Positions 13,838 through 17,281 of a DNA stretch of 17,281 nt are shown piece after piece. Source of the stretch: Candidatus Forterrea sp. (lineage in GTDB: Archaea > Iainarchaeota > Iainarchaeia > Iainarchaeales > JAAZKV01); NCBI GenBank assembly GCA_020717885.1, contig DYDN01000008.1:1-17281 (forward strand), in the 5' to 3' direction. Numbering within the stretch: position 1 is the first letter of the stretch; the number at the start of each line of letters is the position of its first letter. The notes under the pieces were generated by a model. It was not told the DNA's origin, did not search any database, and saw only the letters and a program-made list of their open reading frames with translations. Both the position numbers and the translations under genes were made by a program.

Positions 13838-13845
13838 TTTAAAAA
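13838..13845. promoter_or_regulatory. TATA box between the LAGLIDADG unit and the zinc-ribbon gene
   Basis: TTTAAAAA can serve both directions. On the minus strand it predicts a start near 13814, so the transcript would begin just before the anti-Shine-Dalgarno CACCTCC of the structured leader. On the plus strand it predicts a start near 13867, leaving a 15-base leader with GGTGA before the zinc-ribbon ATG. Confidence 0.45.
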
Positions 13846-13881
13846 GGTTCCAGAAGCAGATTCTATTATACTGGTGAGAAA

Positions 13882-14037
13882 ATGAAAACATGCACTACAT
13901 GTAATAAAGTTGTAACAATGAGGCACATAGAATTCCGATGCCCTAGCTGCAATAAGAACACTATTGTTCGTTGCCCTAACTGCAAAGAAACTGCTAAAAC
14001 TTATAAATGCAAAGAATGCGGATTTGAAGGACCATAA
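13882..14037 (+). CDS. Zn-ribbon RNA-binding protein linked to translation (COG2888-type)
   Basis: This 51-residue protein is built almost entirely of zinc-binding knuckles: CTTC, CPSC, CPNC and CKEC, giving two four-cysteine sites. It ends GFEGP. This pattern and its place directly before the aEF1B gene match the archaeal small zinc-ribbon family predicted to bind RNA and act in translation. GGTGA lies 6 bases before the ATG. The gene is 29 bases upstream of aEF1B and probably in one operon with it. The precise molecular role is not established from this sequence. Confidence 0.88.
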   Translation: MKTCTTCNKVVTMRHIEFRCPSCNKNTIVRCPNCKETAKTYKCKECGFEGP

Positions 14038-14066
14038 ACACAAGCAACTAATTTTTGGTGAACAAG

Positions 14067-14324
14067 ATGGGACTCGCGATGGTTGTCTTCAAAGTATTCG
14101 TCGACCCCGAGAACCTTGACAAAGTAGAAGCTGGATTAAGAAAAATAACTGAAGGAACTTTTAGGGACCTAAAGAGAGAGCCAATTGGATTTGGAATAGA
14201 AGTAATTAGAGTAGGATACTTAATTCCTGATAAAGTAGACGGCGCAATGACAAAACTAGAGGACGCTGTTAAAAAAGTTGAAGGAATAAACGAAGCAGAA
14301 GTAGAAATGCTCACACTAATTTAA
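14067..14324 (+). CDS. Elongation factor 1-beta (aEF1B)
   Basis: aEF1B exchanges GDP for GTP on aEF1A so that the factor can bind aminoacyl-tRNA again. The 85-residue protein matches the archaeal factor: MGLAMVVFKVFVDPENLD, the middle PIGFGIEVIRVGYLIPD, and the end INEAEVEMLTLI. It is a single small alpha-beta domain. The ATG at 14067 was chosen because GGTGA lies 5 bases upstream. Reading from TTG 14055 would include the Shine-Dalgarno in the coding sequence. A T5 run directly after the stop (14325-14329) may end the transcript. Confidence 0.94.
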   Translation: MGLAMVVFKVFVDPENLDKVEAGLRKITEGTFRDLKREPIGFGIEVIRVGYLIPDKVDGAMTKLEDAVKKVEGINEAEVEMLTLI

Positions 14325-14329
14325 TTTTT
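14325..14329 (+). terminator. T-run after aEF1B
   Basis: TTTTT directly follows the TAA of aEF1B. Archaeal RNA polymerase can stop at such runs without a hairpin. Evidence is limited to the run and its position between convergent units. Confidence 0.3.
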
Positions 14330-14346
14330 CAGGTTAAAATTCTAAC

Positions 14347-14697
14347 TTAGTTCTGCTTAATAGCTTCTCCGTTTTTTATTACAAACAAAGAATAAATCGC
14401 ATCCTTTCTGTCATTATTAGAATCAAACCTAATTCTCCCTGAAATTCCGTTATAATCAACATTCTTCAAATAATTCGCGAGTGCTAATTGTTCGGTTCCG
14501 CTCTTTGCAATTGACTGTGCAAGCAAATGAATCGCATCATATGCCCCTGCACAAATATTCTTTTGAGGGCACTCAGAACCATACTTCTCTGAAAACTTTT
14601 TCATAAATACATCATACCCCGCACCCTGCCCGACAACAATATCGGTTAAGCGCCCTAAGACAATTTTTATGGGTTTTGGGGGAACAATAGTGCATGC
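14347..14697 (-). pseudogene. Remnant of a branched-chain amino acid-type ABC substrate-binding protein
   Basis: The open frame joins two ends of a LivK-like (Peripla_BP_6) protein. The first part, ACTIVPPKPIKIVLG, looks like the start of a mature lipoprotein, with a Cys and the usual KPIKI strand. It passes within about 20 residues into VFMKKFSEKYGSECPQ, GAYDAIHLLAQSIAKSG, LANYLKNVDYNGISGRIRFD and YSLFVIKNGE, which match the C-terminal 90 residues of the family. The roughly 250 residues that should lie between are missing. The signal peptide is also missing: a TAA lies just before the Ala-Cys, where the rad50 start overlaps. The first ATG is at 14604. It is therefore a broken gene, perhaps still translated as an 85-residue fragment. 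Confidence 0.75.
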
Positions 14698-16742
14698 TTA
14701 ATTCCCTTACTTTGAAACACTGGAGGACGCATAAGGAAACCACGCTTGAATTCGGCAAAGGAACTAATGTAATAATTGGGGTAATGGGCTCAGGAAAGAG
14801 TTCTGTTGTAAACGCAATAAGCTACTCTCTCTTTGGAACATTCCCCGCAATGAAAAATAAGAGTGTCTCGCTAAAAGAAGTCATCATGAATAAGCCAAAT
14901 GCAGAAAGCAGGGCAGAAACAAGTATTACTTTTGACCAAGAGGGAAAGAAATACAGGGTGGAGAGAATAATCAAAACTGACGGAACAAATGAGGCTAAGC
15001 TTTATGAGGGCGAAAGATTAATTGCGGGGCCAAAACAAAAAGATGTTAATGAAAAAGTTGAGATGCTGCTTGGACTGAATTACGAACTGTTTAGCAGAGC
15101 TGTATATGCTGAGCAAAATGAAATGGATTTCTTTTTGAAATTAAGCCCGGGGGAGCGAAAAAAGAAATTTGATGAGCTCTTAGAACTTGAAAAATATGAA
15201 GAAGCACGAAAAAACTCAGTAACACTCCAAAATGAAATGCTCAAAGAGAACAAACAAATAAAAGAATACATTGAACAACAAAAAAGCGCAATAAAGAATC
15301 ATGAAGAAGAGAAACTGCTTTTACAAATCAAAAATGGGGAAAAGGAAATTGTTTTACTTGAGAAAGAAATTATTGAAACCAAAAAAGAACTTGCGCTAAT
15401 TGAGAAAGACTTCTCCACCCTACTTGAAAAAGAAAAACAAAACAAGCTACTTGAGGATTTGTTGATTAAAATTGGCTCGCGAATTGATTCACTAAAAGAG
15501 GATATTACAAGGAATGAGAAGATTTCGCTAAAAGAAATACAAGAAGAGCTCGCAAAGGAGAAAAAAGAACAGGAGAAACTCGCACAACTGATTTTTGAAA
15601 AGGAAAAATCACTTAAGGAAGCGCTCGAAGAAGTAAAAAAGCACAGCGGCGATTTAAAAGTGCTTGAGTATAAGAAAAAAGAGATACTTGATGAGGAAAA
15701 AGGAATTTCTTCTCTCAAAGGAAAATGCCCAACATGCAAACAGGAACTAAACGAGGAACACAAAACACATTTAACAAAAGAATTTGCGGAGAAATTAACA
15801 CAAACAACTGAATGGATAAAGGAAATCGAGAAAAAAAAGAAACTCGCTGAAGAGAAAACCTCTGTGCTTGAGAAGGAAAAGGAGAAATTGAGAAAAGAAA
15901 GCGATGAAGTAAAAAGCAAATGCTACAAACTTGAGGCACTGCAAAAAGAAGCGCTCTCTGTCGAAGAGAAAAAGAAACAACTCGCGAATTTCATTGAAGA
16001 GCTGCCAAAAGTTAGAAAGCAACTCTCTGAAGTTGGGTTTGATAAAAAGAAACTTGAAATTGTGCGGGAAGAGAATTATATGAAAAAATCCTCCGTGAGT
16101 GTTGCCGAGACAAAAATTAAATCAAAACTGGAGCTAAAGAAAAGTTATGAAGGAACAATAAGCAAAATCGCGCAAATAAGAAAATCACTTGAAGAGCAGG
16201 AGAAGGGCTGCGTGAAAAAAGACGAAGCGGCGCAGAAACTAGGGGTATTTGCAAACTGCTTAATTGCAACACAAATTGAATTACGTGAATCGCTCTTACA
16301 AACAATCAACAGCGCAATGACAAGCATTTGGCAAGCGGTATATCCATACAAGGACTTCACTGATGCGCGCTTATGTGTCACTTCGGATGGTTATGATTTA
16401 CAAGTAATGAACCGAGGCGGCGAGTGGGTGCGCGTAGAGGGGATACTATCAGGCGGAGAAAGAAGTGCTGCGGCTCTTTGCATAAGAATGGCGTTTGCGC
16501 TTGTGCTCACAAAGAAATTATCCATGCTCATACTTGATGAGCCAACGCACAACCTTGATTCTAATGCCGTGCAAAAGTTAAGCGAAATGCTCCGCGAAGA
16601 AATGCCAAAACTCGTTGAACAAGTATTTGTAATTACGCACGATAAGGAACTTGAGAACGCCGCGAGCAGCAATTTGTATTTACTAACAAGAAATAAGGAT
16701 TTAGATGAACCGACAAAAGTAGAAGTGCTCAATACTTATTAA
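14694..16742 (+). CDS. rad50: Rad50-like DNA repair ATPase
   Basis: Rad50 pairs with the nuclease Mre11 to find and process DNA ends. The 682-residue protein has the N-terminal Walker A GVMGSGKSS (29-37) and LFSRAVYAEQNEMDFFL, the Q-loop region. Long Lys/Glu-rich coiled-coil arms flank the zinc hook CPTC (345-348). The C-terminus has the ABC signature ILSGGERSAAALCIRMA near 585 and Walker B LSMLILDEPTHNLD near 620. It is shorter than familiar archaeal Rad50 proteins (nearer 850-900), with the coiled coil reduced. The start fits the family (MLNSLTLKHWRTHKET). No Mre11 gene lies next to it in the window. The ATG overlaps the end of the degraded substrate-binding-protein gene on the other strand. 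Confidence 0.92.
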   Translation: MLNSLTLKHWRTHKETTLEFGKGTNVIIGVMGSGKSSVVNAISYSLFGTFPAMKNKSVSLKEVIMNKPNAESRAETSITFDQEGKKYRVERIIKTDGTNEAKLYEGERLIAGPKQKDVNEKVEMLLGLNYELFSRAVYAEQNEMDFFLKLSPGERKKKFDELLELEKYEEARKNSVTLQNEMLKENKQIKEYIEQQKSAIKNHEEEKLLLQIKNGEKEIVLLEKEIIETKKELALIEKDFSTLLEKEKQNKLLEDLLIKIGSRIDSLKEDITRNEKISLKEIQEELAKEKKEQEKLAQLIFEKEKSLKEALEEVKKHSGDLKVLEYKKKEILDEEKGISSLKGKCPTCKQELNEEHKTHLTKEFAEKLTQTTEWIKEIEKKKKLAEEKTSVLEKEKEKLRKESDEVKSKCYKLEALQKEALSVEEKKKQLANFIEELPKVRKQLSEVGFDKKKLEIVREENYMKKSSVSVAETKIKSKLELKKSYEGTISKIAQIRKSLEEQEKGCVKKDEAAQKLGVFANCLIATQIELRESLLQTINSAMTSIWQAVYPYKDFTDARLCVTSDGYDLQVMNRGGEWVRVEGILSGGERSAAALCIRMAFALVLTKKLSMLILDEPTHNLDSNAVQKLSEMLREEMPKLVEQVFVITHDKELENAASSNLYLLTRNKDLDEPTKVEVLNTY

Positions 16743-16796
16743 TGTTTGAACTAATTAGAAAAAATATACAAACTAGATTAGAGAAACGCTGAAAAA

Positions 16797-17003
16797 TCAA
16801 ACTAATTTGGCAGCTTCTTTCTTCTTAGCTTCTCTAACAATGTATCCAGCAAGAATATTTCTAGTGGTTTTTGAGAGCTTCATTTCAGGGATTTTGTTTA
16901 ATGCTGCTTTGTTTTTTACAAAATCTTTTCCGAATTCCTCAGGAAACTCTTCAAGTAAAACTTCTCCCCTATACTTTAAACCCTTAGCAACACTCTTACC
17001 CAT
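16797..17003 (-). CDS. rps17e: Ribosomal protein eS17
   Basis: This is a component of the small ribosomal subunit found in archaea and eukaryotes. The 68-residue protein has the family layout: a basic N-terminus (MGKSVAKGLKYRGE), EEFPEEFGKDFVKNKAALN, and the signature segment KLSKTTRNILAGYIVRE near the end, equivalent to SKKLRNxIAGYVTR in relatives. GGTGATGG lies 3-4 bases before the ATG. It is 12 bases downstream of rpoK and in the same direction, so the two form an operon. Confidence 0.93.
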   Translation of the reverse strand: MGKSVAKGLKYRGEVLLEEFPEEFGKDFVKNKAALNKIPEMKLSKTTRNILAGYIVREAKKKEAAKLV

Positions 17004-17015
17004 TCCATCACCAAA

Positions 17016-17222
17016 TTAGTATAATTCAACTCTTGTAATTTTCCCGCTAGGAAACTTTCTTAAAATACTCAAAGGCAAAACCTTTTCCTTTAACTCTTTT
17101 TCAGCAACCTCAAGCATTGACAAATCAGCTGTTCTTTTAACTAAAGGAGGCGCACCTAAAGAAAGCTGCAAGCTTCTTGCGCTAAGAACACGAGTAATCT
17201 CAAATCTAGTAAACCTAACCAA
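17016..17222 (-). CDS. rpoK: RNA polymerase subunit K (Rpb6/omega homologue)
   Basis: RpoK clamps and stabilises the large subunits of archaeal RNA polymerase. The core motif is clear: FTRFEITRVLSARSLQLSLG, then APPLVKRT, LEVAEKELKEKVLPLSILR and an end in GKITRVELY. The start is not obvious because no ATG precedes the core. TTG at 17222 is preferred: GGTGA lies 7 bases before it, the same spacing seen at aEF1B, and the TATA box (17262-17269) predicts a transcript start near 17239. An alternative TTG at 17243 would add seven residues and sit before the Shine-Dalgarno. eS17 follows in the same transcript. Confidence 0.9.
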   Translation of the reverse strand: MVRFTRFEITRVLSARSLQLSLGAPPLVKRTADLSMLEVAEKELKEKVLPLSILRKFPSGKITRVELY

Positions 17223-17261
17223 CAAACTCACCAAGTAATACAAATTACTCGCAAAGCAAGC

Positions 17262-17269
17262 TTTAAAAA
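17262..17269 (-). promoter_or_regulatory. TATA box of rpoK-rps17e
   Basis: The minus strand reads TTTTTAAA. At the usual 26-base distance it predicts transcription from about 17239, leaving a short leader with GGTGA before the TTG start at 17222. Confidence 0.45.
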
Positions 17270-17281
17270 CGTAGCCCCGAA

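Noticed and set aside
13800..13877. 25-codon plus-strand ORF (MEVALGFF…) ending just before the zinc-ribbon gene
   Set aside because: It has no ribosome-binding site before its ATG and starts inside the inverted-repeat arm. It would also lie upstream of the predicted plus-strand transcript start.
15299..15919. 206-codon minus-strand ORF inside rad50
   Set aside because: Its Ser/Phe-rich translation is the antisense shadow of Lys/Glu-rich coiled coil.
1..17281. CRISPR arrays, insertion sequences or long direct repeats
   Set aside because: No regularly spaced repeats, transposase genes or terminal-repeat pairs were seen. The only long inverted repeat is the leader at 13669-13808.

Overview
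The window is archaeal chromosome. The evidence is the gene set: Rli1/ABCE1, Pelota, archaeal-type CCA-adding enzyme, Taw3, Elp3, aEF1B with its zinc-ribbon partner, eS17, RpoK, Rad50 with a zinc hook, class III (type IV pilin-like) signal peptides, and a tRNA with a bulge-helix-bulge intron. The DNA is AT-rich, genes are tightly packed, intergenic gaps are very short, and TATA boxes of TTTAAA type lie about 27 bases before many start codons. The style fits a small-genome (DPANN-like) archaeon, but I cannot place it more precisely.

Layout. 1-1776: the tail of an unidentified gene, then four overlapping pilin-like genes. 1824-5111: ribosome rescue and recycling genes (rli1, then pelA), with a Nudix hydrolase between them on the other strand. 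5133-8029 (minus): a membrane-anchored endonuclease-like protein, Elp3, and a secreted protein of unknown function. 8078-8713: Taw3. 8732-10261 (minus): a type II/IV secretion ATPase. 10376-12406: an operon of CCA-adding enzyme, GNAT-like protein and DUF1653 protein. 12490-12577 (minus): tRNA-Arg(TCG) with a 15-base intron. 12613-13811 (minus): a compact unit made of a strongly structured 5' leader, a 45-codon ORF and an overlapping LAGLIDADG homing-endonuclease-like gene. 13882-14324: zinc ribbon and aEF1B. 14347-14697 (minus): a decayed ABC substrate-binding protein. 14694-16742: Rad50-like ATPase. 16797-17222 (minus): rpoK and rps17e.

Most genes serve translation: ribosome splitting and rescue, wobble and position-37 tRNA modification, tRNA 3'-end maturation, elongation and a ribosomal protein. 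The tRNA here lacks an encoded CCA, so it depends on the CCA enzyme encoded nearby. The pilin cluster and the ATPase belong to one kind of surface-filament system but lie apart, and no membrane platform protein is visible.

The part that stands out is 12613-13811. A leader of roughly 150 bases can fold into a long multi-part hairpin capped by a C(UUCG)G loop. Its closing stem pairs an anti-Shine-Dalgarno sequence near the presumed transcript 5' end with a perfect Shine-Dalgarno in front of a 45-codon ORF, which overlaps a LAGLIDADG gene that ends just before the intron-containing tRNA-Arg. I know of no described system with this arrangement, and it is the best candidate for something new in this window.
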